Positions 42,803-49,854 of a stretch of 57,480 nucleotides of DNA are shown one piece after another (position 1 is the stretch's first letter; each line of letters begins with the position of its first letter). Position numbers and translations under genes: made by a program. The stretch comes from Candidatus Ozemibacter sibiricus (GTDB taxonomy: Bacteria; Muiribacteriota; Ozemobacteria; Ozemobacterales; Ozemobacteraceae), in NCBI GenBank assembly GCA_003327425.1, contig QOQW01000032.1, positions 1 to 57,480 on the forward strand, given 5' to 3'. The notes under the pieces were generated by a model. It did no database searches and was not told the DNA's origin. It worked only from the letters and a program-made list of their open reading frames with translations.

Positions 42803-43644
42803 ACGACCTGATCCAGACCGGGAAATACCTCTTCATCATCTCTGCCATCGCGGGCCTGCTGCTGGCCTTCACCGAGATGGTGACCGCCCCCCGCATCGCC
42901 GAGAACAACCGCCTCGTCCTGGAAAAGGCCCGCCGCGAGGTCCTCCCCGGCGCCGAACGGTTCGACAGCCTCGATCTCGCGTGCACCGATGAGACCGGCC
43001 ACCCCGCCACCCGCTCGCTCAGTCTCGGGTTCGACGCGGCGGGCCGCTTCCTGGGGACGGTCCAGACCGTGTCGCCCAAGGGCTACGGCGGTCCCATCGA
43101 TATCGTCCTCGGGCTCAAACCCGACGGCGCGGTCAGCGGGGTGAAGATCCAGGCCATGCGCGAAACGCCCGGCCTCGGCACCAAGCTGGCCGAGGGCTTC
43201 CTCGACAAGTTCCTCGAAGTCGCCCGCTCCGGTCAGCCGGTGAAATTCTACGTCAAGAAGGACGGTGGCGACATCGATGCGATCACCGCCGCCACCATCA
43301 GCTCCCGAGCTTTCTGCAAGGGCATTCGGGACGGCATCAAGACCGTCCAGGATCATCAGGCCTTGATCCAGCAACGGGCTGGCGGCGCGGCCGGCACCGC
43401 CCTGCCACCAGCGCCACCCCCGTCCCCCGCCCCCTCCGAGCCGTCCGCTCCTCCCGCACCCTCAGTGCCGTCGCCGGCTCCCGCCGACCCGGCCGCGCCG
43501 CCGGCGCCAGCGGCTGATCCTGGGCAACCCCAGCCTGTTCCCCCGGCTCCCCCGGCTCCATCGGTTCCACCGACCCCGCCGGCCGCGCCGGAGTCGTCCG
43601 CCCCGATGGTTCCCCCGACGGTTCCCCAAGGAGGCAGCCAATGA
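42799..43644 (+). CDS. rnfG: Rnf complex subunit G, flavinylated, with an unusual proline-rich tail
   Basis: RnfG carries covalent FMN facing the outside of the membrane. The 281-residue protein has one N-terminal helix (about 9-28), the FMN_bind pattern PKGYGGPIDIVLGL and GVKIQAMRETPGLG, and the flavinylation site AITAATISSRA. The acceptor Thr is T166. Family members usually read S/T-G-A-T, and here the Gly is Ala. After residue 190 the protein continues with about 90 residues of Pro/Ala/Ser-rich sequence, which standard RnfG lacks. It overlaps rnfD and rnfE by 4 bp each. Confidence 0.94.
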   Translation: MNDLIQTGKYLFIISAIAGLLLAFTEMVTAPRIAENNRLVLEKARREVLPGAERFDSLDLACTDETGHPATRSLSLGFDAAGRFLGTVQTVSPKGYGGPIDIVLGLKPDGAVSGVKIQAMRETPGLGTKLAEGFLDKFLEVARSGQPVKFYVKKDGGDIDAITAATISSRAFCKGIRDGIKTVQDHQALIQQRAGGAAGTALPPAPPPSPAPSEPSAPPAPSVPSPAPADPAAPPAPAADPGQPQPVPPAPPAPSVPPTPPAAPESSAPMVPPTVPQGGSQ

Positions 43645-44234
43645 ACCTCAGAGAACTGACCAAAGGCATCTGGGCCGAGAATCCCATCTTCGTCATCATG
43701 CTCGGCTGCTGCCCGGCGCTAGCCGTCTCGACCTCGCTGGCCAACGCCTTCGGCATGGGCATCGCCGCGACGTTCGTGCTGCTCGGCAGCAATCTGATCA
43801 TTTCGCTCATCCGGGCCAGCGTTCCCGACAAGATCCGTATTCCCGTCTACATCGTCGTTATCGCCACCTTCGTGACCATGATCGATAAATTCATGGCCGC
43901 CTTCACCCCCGCTTTGTCGGCCAGTCTGGGCATCTTCATCCCCCTCATCGTGGTCAACTGCATCATTTTGGGGCGGGCGGAAGCCTTCGCCAACAAGAAC
44001 ACCCCCCAGGATTCGATCCTCGACGCGATCGGCATGGGCCTGGGCTTCACCCTCGCCCTGGCCATGATCGCCTTCTTTCGCGAAGTGCTGGGCGACGGGA
44101 AGTTCTTCGGAATCCCGGTTCCCGTCCTCAAAGACGACCCCTGCCTGTTGATGATCATGGCCCCAGGCGGATTCTTCGTCTTCGGCCTGCTGATGGCCTG
44201 GAAGAAACACATGGCGGCAGGAGGTGCCAAATGA
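43641..44234 (+). CDS. rnfE: Rnf complex subunit E
   Basis: A 197-residue integral membrane subunit with six helices, homologous to NqrD. The N-terminus ELTKGIWAENPIFV, then LGCCPALAVSTSLANAFG, and IPLIVVNCIILGRAEAFA are family signatures. The cysteines in LGCCPALA and NCIILG sit where the membrane 2Fe-2S cluster of Rnf/Nqr is coordinated with RnfA. It is in ATGA overlap with both neighbours. Confidence 0.96.
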   Translation: MNLRELTKGIWAENPIFVIMLGCCPALAVSTSLANAFGMGIAATFVLLGSNLIISLIRASVPDKIRIPVYIVVIATFVTMIDKFMAAFTPALSASLGIFIPLIVVNCIILGRAEAFANKNTPQDSILDAIGMGLGFTLALAMIAFFREVLGDGKFFGIPVPVLKDDPCLLMIMAPGGFFVFGLLMAWKKHMAAGGAK

Positions 44235-44809
44235 GCGCCGGTCTCCTCAGCATCTTCATCATCGCGATCTTCATCGAGAACTTCGTTCTCAACCAGATCC
44301 TCGGCATCTGCCCGTTCGTCGGGGTCTCGAACCGTCTCGATTCGGCCGTCGGCATGGGCCTGGCCGTCACCTTCGTCATGGTGCTGGCGGGGGTCGTCAC
44401 CTGGATGATCCAGCATTTCTTCCTGGCCCCCTTCCAGCTCGAGTATCTGCAGACCCTATCGTTCATCCTGGTCATCGCCTCTCTCGTCCAGTTCGTCGAG
44501 ATGGTCATTCGCAAGACGGTCCCGACCCTCTACCAGGCGTTGGGCGTGTATCTTCCGCTGATCACCACCAACTGCGCCGTGCTGGGCGTCGCCCTGCTGA
44601 ACGTCCGCAAGGGCTACGGGCTGGTGGAGTCGGCCGTCAACTCTCTGGGCGGAGGCCTGGGGTTCTTCTTCGCTCTGCTGCTGATGGCCGGCATCCGTGA
44701 ACGCCTCGAGGTGGCCGACGTCCCCGTGGCGATGCGCGGCGCCCCCATCACCTTCATCACGGCCGGCTTGCTGGCCATCGCCTTCTACGGCTTCGCCGGT
44801 CTCGCCTGA
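44231..44809 (+). CDS. rnfA: Rnf complex subunit A
   Basis: A 192-residue integral membrane subunit with six helices, homologous to NqrE and paralogous to RnfE. FIENFVLNQILGICPFVGVS and YLPLITTNCAVLGVALLN are characteristic and provide cysteines for the membrane iron-sulfur centre. In position five of the operon. Confidence 0.96.
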   Translation: MSAGLLSIFIIAIFIENFVLNQILGICPFVGVSNRLDSAVGMGLAVTFVMVLAGVVTWMIQHFFLAPFQLEYLQTLSFILVIASLVQFVEMVIRKTVPTLYQALGVYLPLITTNCAVLGVALLNVRKGYGLVESAVNSLGGGLGFFFALLLMAGIRERLEVADVPVAMRGAPITFITAGLLAIAFYGFAGLA

Positions 44810-44828
44810 CACAAGGAGTAAGGTCATC

Positions 44829-45839
44829 ATGGCCACCCTCACCGCCATCTTCTCTGCGGTCCTCCTCATGGGAGCGCTGGGCTTCGTCTTCGGCGCCATC
44901 CTTTCCTACGCCAGCCAGAAATTCGCCGTCACAGTGGATCCCCGCATCGAAACCGCCATCAGCCTGCTGCCGGGCGCCAACTGCGGCGGCTGCGGCTTTC
45001 CCGGATGCGCCGGGCTGGCCACCGCCATCGTCGAGAAAGGCGTCCCGATCTCGTCTTGCCCCGTCCTGACCGCGGCGGCCCGCGCCAAGCTGGCGCTGGC
45101 GCTCGGTCTGGCCGATACCGGGCCCACCACCCCGCTGGTCGCCACCGTGATGTGCAACGGGCTTCCCGCGGAAGAATACCGGAAATTCGAATACAACGGC
45201 ATCATCGACTGCCAGGCGGCCATCCTGGTCTCCAACGGGCCCTGGCTGTGCCCCCACCGCTGCGTCGGCCTGGGCAGCTGCGTGAAGGTCTGCCCCTTCG
45301 GGGCCATGACCATGGGCGAGAACCGCCTGCCCATCATCGACAAAGAGAAGTGCACGGCGTGCGGGAAATGCGTCACGGCCTGTCCGAAGGCGATCATCAA
45401 ACTGGTCGACAAGGAGAAGAAGGTCCACGTCAAGTGCAATTCCCCCGAAAAGGGTCCCGACGTCCGGAAGGTCTGCAAAGTCGGGTGTATCGGATGTCAG
45501 CTCTGCAAGAAGGTCTGCGCCTACGACGCCATCATCATCGAGAACAACCTGGCCCGCATCGACTACAGCAAGTGCGTGCAGTGCGGCGCCTGCGTCGCCA
45601 AGTGCCCTCAGAAGACCATCATCATGGAGGGGGTGCCCGATTTCAAACCCCGCAAGGCGATCATCGACGAAGCCGCCTGCGTCGGGTGCACCCTCTGCTT
45701 CAAGGTCTGCAAATTCCAGGCGGTGGAAGGCGGAACGCCCAAGGAGAAACACCGCATCATCCCCGCCAAATGCGTGGGTTGCGGGGCCTGCGTGGCCAAA
45801 TGCCCCAAGAAATGCATCGTTCTGAAGCCCGTGGAATGA
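44829..45839 (+). CDS. rnfB: Rnf complex subunit B, polyferredoxin
   Basis: RnfB takes electrons from reduced ferredoxin. The ATG at 44829 follows AAGGAG. The 336-residue protein has an N-terminal helix and a 4Fe-4S domain with CGGCGFPGCAGLA. It then carries six further 4Fe-4S type motifs: CVGLGSCVKVCP (with CPHRC), CTACGKCVTACP, CIGCQLCKKVC, CVQCGACVAKCP, CVGCTLCFKVC and CVGCGACVAKCP. This is the long form known from anaerobes such as acetogens, not the short enterobacterial form with two ferredoxin motifs. Last gene of the rnf set; a plsY-like gene follows after 19 bp. Confidence 0.96.
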   Translation: MATLTAIFSAVLLMGALGFVFGAILSYASQKFAVTVDPRIETAISLLPGANCGGCGFPGCAGLATAIVEKGVPISSCPVLTAAARAKLALALGLADTGPTTPLVATVMCNGLPAEEYRKFEYNGIIDCQAAILVSNGPWLCPHRCVGLGSCVKVCPFGAMTMGENRLPIIDKEKCTACGKCVTACPKAIIKLVDKEKKVHVKCNSPEKGPDVRKVCKVGCIGCQLCKKVCAYDAIIIENNLARIDYSKCVQCGACVAKCPQKTIIMEGVPDFKPRKAIIDEAACVGCTLCFKVCKFQAVEGGTPKEKHRIIPAKCVGCGACVAKCPKKCIVLKPVE

Positions 45840-45858
45840 GCCGAGGGAGATCGCCATC

Positions 45859-46548
45859 ATGACCCTCAACGGGCCGGTCGGCGTATATTTCCTGCTCGCC
45901 TACCTGGTGGGCTCGATTCCGACCGGCACCATCGCCGCACGCCTGCAGGGAAAAGGCAGTCTCTTCGCCCCGGGCGAACGATCGCCCTTGAAAGCGGGCG
46001 AGGTGTTCGAGATCCTCGGCATACCGGTCGGGCTGCTGGTCACCTTCCTCGACTTCCTCAAAGGCCTGATCGTCGTCTGGCCCTTGCACGACTGGCTCAT
46101 CAACACCCACGACCAGGACCATTGGTGGGTCGTCAGCGTCGGGGCCTTCCTGGTCGTGTTCGGGCATTGCAATTCTGCCTGGCTGGGGTTCAAGGGCGGA
46201 CGCGGACTGTCAACCACCTTCGGGGTGATGATGTACCTGCTGCCGGTGCCTGCGGTGCTGGCGTTCCTGCTGTGGGGCTGCCTCGCCTTCTGGGGACTGT
46301 CTACCAGACCCGGTGCCCTGAGCGCCGCCGGGGCCATGCCCTTGCTCAGCCTTCCCTACGTCTGGTGGTTTCGAGCCGACAAGTTCGAATTGCTGATGCT
46401 GGTGGCCCTTCTGAGCCTCCTGACCTTGTGGGAATACCGCGCGGCGCTTCTCGGATACCTGGGTCTGCCCAAGAAACCCTCGCTTCCGCCGAGCGACAGC
46501 GCCACGGCCTCCGAGCAACGCCCCGACCACCCCGACACCTCCAGCTGA
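45859..46548 (+). CDS. Divergent PlsY-like glycerol-3-phosphate acyltransferase
   Basis: PlsY transfers an acyl group from acyl-phosphate to glycerol-3-phosphate, the first step of phospholipid synthesis, in the inner membrane. The 229-residue protein has about five helices. The opening LLAYLVGSIPTGTIAARL and the central GHCNSAWLGFKGGRGLSTTFG match PlsY motifs 1 and 2. The canonical loop with Arg and GSGNxGATN is instead GERSPLKAGEVFEILG, so one substrate-binding motif is altered. The C-terminal tail is Pro/Ser-rich. It could be a PlsY paralogue with changed specificity or an inactive form. It is 19 bp after rnfB and likely cotranscribed. Confidence 0.7.
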   Translation: MTLNGPVGVYFLLAYLVGSIPTGTIAARLQGKGSLFAPGERSPLKAGEVFEILGIPVGLLVTFLDFLKGLIVVWPLHDWLINTHDQDHWWVVSVGAFLVVFGHCNSAWLGFKGGRGLSTTFGVMMYLLPVPAVLAFLLWGCLAFWGLSTRPGALSAAGAMPLLSLPYVWWFRADKFELLMLVALLSLLTLWEYRAALLGYLGLPKKPSLPPSDSATASEQRPDHPDTSS

Positions 46549-46612
46549 GGCGACGACGCCGGCGGCCCTGGCAGCCAACCTCGAACGGGGCCCGAGGACG
46601 CCGCCCCGCCCG

Positions 46613-47302
46613 TCAACGGAGGGTTTTCTCCTGGCGATCGAGGGCTTCCAGAATGGATTGCCCGAACCGCCGGTTGTCCTCGAACCAGATCTCGAGGCGA
46701 TTCTGGCCCATGACGGTCTGGAATTTCGACAGATCGGCACTGGCCAGGAAGACTTTGAGAAGGAACTGCTGCACTTGCGGTTCGACCTTGGTGAAAGGGG
46801 GCTTCGGACTGACGATCACCCCTCCCAGCTTGCGGTTGCGATCGAACAACAAGGTCAGGAAATAGACCGAGAACGACATGCGGGAATATTTGCCAAAAGC
46901 GTAGGAATACGGGCGCGCTCCGTAGGTACGCAGCAAGCGTTCGACTTCGAAGATGGAGCGACCGAACAGGCCTTCCGGCCCGGCTGGCGCTTTCAACCGA
47001 TTATCCATCAATGGGTCGTACTGGACGGTGTCGGTTCCCAGGCGAGGGCCCGTCACCCGACCGGTCGGCGAGGCGATCCTGGCGGCCCCTCCGACCGGCC
47101 CGGTCGCTCTGCCGGGGGGAGAGGTCGGGGCCGCCTGGCCCTCAGGCGGAGCAGGCGTTGTTGGGGTTGTTGGGGTTGATCCCCCGCCCAGGAGGGTCGG
47201 AATAGCTGGAGAACCTCCGAGCTGGGCAAATCCTACGCCGGACAAGAGGAGGATAAGGATGCCCCAGCCCGTGACGCGGAGCCTCCATGAGCGCTTCATC
47301 AT
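46613..47302 (-). CDS. Exported protein of unknown function with Pro/Gly-rich N-terminal linker
   Basis: A 229-residue protein with a signal peptide (GWGILILLLSGVGFAQ) and then an extended linker of about 70 residues rich in Pro, Thr and Gly (residues 28-90). The C-terminal 130 residues form a compact alpha/beta domain (FEVERLLRTYGARPYSYAF, then SFSVYFLTLLFDRNRKLGG, then LEIWFEDNRRFGQS) that was not recognised. It starts at an ATGATG with GGGGAG upstream, and a -10-like TAGAAT lies at 47324-47329 on the minus strand. It is convergent with the plsY-like gene and divergent from the DJ-1 fusion. Confidence 0.65.
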   Translation of the reverse strand: MMKRSWRLRVTGWGILILLLSGVGFAQLGGSPAIPTLLGGGSTPTTPTTPAPPEGQAAPTSPPGRATGPVGGAARIASPTGRVTGPRLGTDTVQYDPLMDNRLKAPAGPEGLFGRSIFEVERLLRTYGARPYSYAFGKYSRMSFSVYFLTLLFDRNRKLGGVIVSPKPPFTKVEPQVQQFLLKVFLASADLSKFQTVMGQNRLEIWFEDNRRFGQSILEALDRQEKTLR

Positions 47303-47358
47303 AACGGTTCGTCTCCCCTGCCTATTCTACCTGAATCCACCGCCGGCACGCAGCTCTT

Positions 47359-47388
47359 TTGACTTCCTGGCCGCCACGATGCTATTCT
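47359..47388 (+). promoter_or_regulatory. Promoter of the DJ-1/ferritin-like fusion gene
   Basis: TTGACT (47359-47364), an 18-bp spacer, then TATTCT (47383-47388). The transcript would begin near 47395 and include the AAGGAGG at 47408-47414. Confidence 0.6.
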
Positions 47389-47441
47389 GACCAACCCAAT
47401 TCCGAACAAGGAGGTAGGCGGATCAACCGCACAACCTGTCT

Positions 47442-48470
47442 ATGGATCTGAAAAACAAAATGGTCGCCATCCTGGTCGCCCCCAAATTCCATGATGAAGA
47501 AACGACCGCTCCTGCTGCATTCCTGCGAGAACACGGAGCGGAAGTCCGGTATATCGGCATCCAGAAAGGAACCTGCCAGGGCAAAGGTGGAACCACCCTG
47601 ACGGTCGATTCGCCGATCACCGACGTCCAGCCCAATGAATTCGATGGGCTGCTCATTCCGGGTGGCGGAGCGCCGGAGCACCTGCGGCTCAACAAGGACG
47701 TGCTGGCGTTCGTCAAAGCGTTCATGGATGCCGGCAAACCCGTCGCCGCCATCTGCCACGGACCGCAGGTCCTCATCTCCGCCAAGGTGCTCGCCCACCG
47801 CACCGTTACCGGCTACGCCGGCATCCGTGACGACCTGCTCAACGCGGGGGCCCGCTACGAGGACCAGCCGGTCGTCATCGACGGCAACCTTGTCACTTCC
47901 CGGATTCCCGATGACCTGCCGGCGTTCATCCGTGCCTTCGCCACCCTGCTGGCCCGGGTCGATCGGGAATCGCCCTGGCTGCACGTGACCCCGGCCCAGG
48001 CGCTCGAGTTCGCCATCATGAACGAGATCAAAGCCTGGGAACTCTACGACAACCTCGCCAAGCGCACGAAAGATCGCCTGGCCAAGGCCAAATTCCGCTT
48101 CCTGGCAGAGACCGAGAAAGCCCACCAGGAAACCCTCACCAAGGTCTTCGAAAAGGTCTACCCCGGTCGCAAACCTCAACCCCGCGATCTGCCAGGGGTC
48201 GGCGGAGAAGGCAGCCAGACCATCGACCCCGATGGCGATCTGCCCAAGATCCTGCGTTCGGCCATGGCCGCCGAGGAAGCGGCCCACCGGCTCTACCACC
48301 AGGTCGCCGAAAAGGTGCTCAATCGGGAGACCCAGAAGATTTTCGAGCGACTGGCCGAAGAAGAACAGCAGCACCGCGAACTCCTCGAGGCGGAATATGC
48401 GCTGCACACCGGCTCCGGCCTGCCCTCCGCGATCGAAAAAGAGCCCTGGTGGTCGCAGGATCTCTGGTAG
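47442..48470 (+). CDS. DJ-1/PfpI domain fused to a ferritin-like (rubrerythrin-type) domain
   Basis: The 342-residue protein begins with a DJ-1/PfpI domain (1-170). It has PNEFDGLLIPGGGAPEHL and the nucleophile elbow AICHGPQVL with Cys105. Members act as deglycases, chaperones or proteases. Residues about 175-320 form a four-helix ferritin-like domain with carboxylate/His pairs: NEIKAWELY (E195), AETEKAHQE (E225, H228), AAEEAAHRL (E279, H282) and AEEEQQHRE (E308, H311). These can bind a di-iron centre for peroxide or oxygen detoxification. A strong AAGGAGG lies 27 nt upstream of the ATG, too far for normal initiation, and an in-frame TAG at 47415-47417 bars a longer start. The role is probably oxidative-stress defence. 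Confidence 0.85.
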   Translation: MDLKNKMVAILVAPKFHDEETTAPAAFLREHGAEVRYIGIQKGTCQGKGGTTLTVDSPITDVQPNEFDGLLIPGGGAPEHLRLNKDVLAFVKAFMDAGKPVAAICHGPQVLISAKVLAHRTVTGYAGIRDDLLNAGARYEDQPVVIDGNLVTSRIPDDLPAFIRAFATLLARVDRESPWLHVTPAQALEFAIMNEIKAWELYDNLAKRTKDRLAKAKFRFLAETEKAHQETLTKVFEKVYPGRKPQPRDLPGVGGEGSQTIDPDGDLPKILRSAMAAEEAAHRLYHQVAEKVLNRETQKIFERLAEEEQQHRELLEAEYALHTGSGLPSAIEKEPWWSQDLW

Positions 48471-48522
48471 GCAGGCAGCGAGGAAAGCCCCTGCCCTTCC
48501 TTGAATTCGCCAAGGCCTTCCC

Positions 48523-49008
48523 ATGAGCCTGATCGGAACCGTCATTTCCGTGGAAGGGGAATGGATCACGGTCGAGGTCGGCCCGCTCGCGGGATGCCAG
48601 GGCTGTCGCGCCTGTGGCGGGTTGTTGACCGGCGGGGAGGCCTCGCAACCTCGCCGGTTGTCGGCCCTCCGCCAAGGATTCGATCTGACAGCCGGCGACC
48701 GGGTGACCCTTGACACCAATCCCGGTGAGGTCAGCTTGGCCGCGGTGATCATGTTCGGCCTGCCCCTGGTGGGGTTTTTCTTAGGCCTGTGGGCCGCCCC
48801 TGCGTGGTTGACCCCGCCAGGTGCCCCCCCCGCTGATTGGCATCATGCCCTCGGAGGAGGGCTCGGTTTTCTCGGCGCAGGGCTGGTGGTTTATCTTGGT
48901 TCCCGGGCCGGCTGGTTCACTCGCTTGAGTCTCAAGGTCACCGGGAAAATCCCCCCAGGATCCTGCCCTGGCGACAGGGGCTGTTCGGACAGCCATTCAC
49001 CGCCCTGA
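48523..49008 (+). CDS. RseC/MucC-like membrane protein (SoxR-reducing system family)
   Basis: A 161-residue protein with an N-terminal beta domain and cysteines in GCQGCRACGG, then two membrane helices (about 68-90 and 104-125), and a C-terminal stretch with two more Cys. This is the RseC/MucC layout: a cytosolic Cys-rich N-terminal part and two helices. In enterobacteria RseC works with Rsx (Rnf) proteins to reduce SoxR. Here an rnf operon is only about 3 kb away. No SoxR gene is in view. The gap to the DJ-1/ferritin gene is 52 bp on the same strand. Confidence 0.75.
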   Translation: MSLIGTVISVEGEWITVEVGPLAGCQGCRACGGLLTGGEASQPRRLSALRQGFDLTAGDRVTLDTNPGEVSLAAVIMFGLPLVGFFLGLWAAPAWLTPPGAPPADWHHALGGGLGFLGAGLVVYLGSRAGWFTRLSLKVTGKIPPGSCPGDRGCSDSHSPP

Positions 49009-49091
49009 GCGGCTCGACCTCCATCGGCGGATTCTCCCAATAGGTACAGAACGGTCCGGGCAGGGGTGGGGCCGCTCTGCTGCTTGTTGTG

Positions 49092-49142
49092 GCGATGCTC
49101 TCCAGCCTGGCAAGGCACTTCAGCCAGGGTGGAGAGCGTTGC
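49092..49142 (+). terminator. Long hairpin after the rseC-like gene
   Basis: GCTCTCCA-G-CCTGGC (49097-49111) pairs with GCCAGG-G-TGGAGAGC (49123-49137) around an 11-nt loop; wobble pairs extend the stem to about 20 bp. The tail is only TTTCCC, so this may be a terminator or part of a structured RNA. Confidence 0.5.
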
Positions 49143-49208
49143 TTTCCCTGGGCTGCTCCTTAATTTGCCGCACCACTTGCGATTGGGGCTCCTAGAGCCC
49201 TCGCCCGA

Positions 49209-49224
49209 AACCGAACGTTCGGTT
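49209..49224. promoter_or_regulatory. 16-bp perfect palindrome
   Basis: AACCGAACGTTCGGTT is a gapless inverted repeat, the size of a dimeric repressor site. No promoter or gene is close enough to name its target. Confidence 0.35.
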
Positions 49225-49240
49225 GATAAAAAACCAGCTT

Positions 49241-49273
49241 AAAAAAAGGCCCCCGGTGTTTAAATGACCGGGG
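49241..49273 (-). terminator. Minus-strand intrinsic terminator with no visible gene upstream
   Basis: Read on the minus strand: CCCCGGT (49267-49273), a 9-nt loop, ACCGGGG (49251-49257), 3 nt, then T7 (49241-49247). Confidence 0.7.
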
Positions 49274-49553
49274 ACAAAGTGAGAGGATCTTTTGAGAGGA
49301 TACTTGAAGAAGAGGAAAAAAGTTTCCGAACCATGCAGCGGCTGAGCGACGACTGGGAGGTAACGATCGGCACAATTTCTGTGACAGGCCGAGAGCGACA
49401 GTGCACGATCACGCGATGATCAGTACGGCGACTGGAGAATGGCTACCTGAGGATCTGCCAGAAGACAGGTCGTTCGGTCGACGGCTCGAAAACTTCTTTT
49501 CAAAGATCAGTGACCTCATTTAAGCAAGAGGCGTGCCAACTTGCAGGAGACCA

Positions 49554-49578
49554 GAAAAGCCGGTTTTTCAGGCTTTTT
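49554..49578. terminator. Terminator-like hairpin, possibly bidirectional
   Basis: AAAAGCC and GGCTTTT form a stem around GGTTTTTCA; the + strand continues TTC and both sides are U/A-rich. Confidence 0.55.
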
Positions 49579-49811
49579 TCATGCCGCCCCCACTTCCCCT
49601 GGTGGACTTTTTTCACACATCTCTCCCCGGGGGAACTGCAAGATTATCTCTCAATGGCCTTCAGGAAAGGATTTCCCAGGGGGGGCGGGAACAATCACCT
49701 GACCTCATGGCAGACTCGGGCGTGTGTTTTTTTCACACGTCGTGCGGTTCTCTCTCTCCTGAAGGAGCTAGGCCTGTTTTATAAAAGAGAATTTCAGGAC
49801 AGGCGCCCGCC

Positions 49812-49841
49812 TTTACCAGACGGGGCAGCTTCGCTTACAAT
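49812..49841 (+). promoter_or_regulatory. Promoter of the radical SAM gene with near-leaderless start
   Basis: TTTACC (49812-49817), an 18-bp spacer, then TACAAT (49836-49841). The start at 49855 would lie about 7 nt after the expected transcription start, with no Shine-Dalgarno. Confidence 0.5.
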
Positions 49842-49854
49842 GGGTCCAGTGCTC

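Larger units (their letters stand above)
49009..49854. other. Gene-free, structure-rich intergenic region
   Basis: No protein gene is convincing on either strand, although a frame on the + strand is open from 49510 into the next gene. The region holds a long hairpin (49092-49142), a 16-bp palindrome (49209-49224), a minus-strand terminator (49241-49273) and a second terminator-like hairpin (49554-49578). It also has two copies of TTTTTTCACAC (about 49607 and 49729). It is AT-richer than its neighbours. An unannotated RNA is possible. Confidence 0.5.

Noticed and set aside
49510-49854. 115-residue upstream extension of the radical SAM gene
   Set aside because: The extension crosses a terminator-like hairpin and shows no conserved pattern; the family starts at MPPQILLIGLN.
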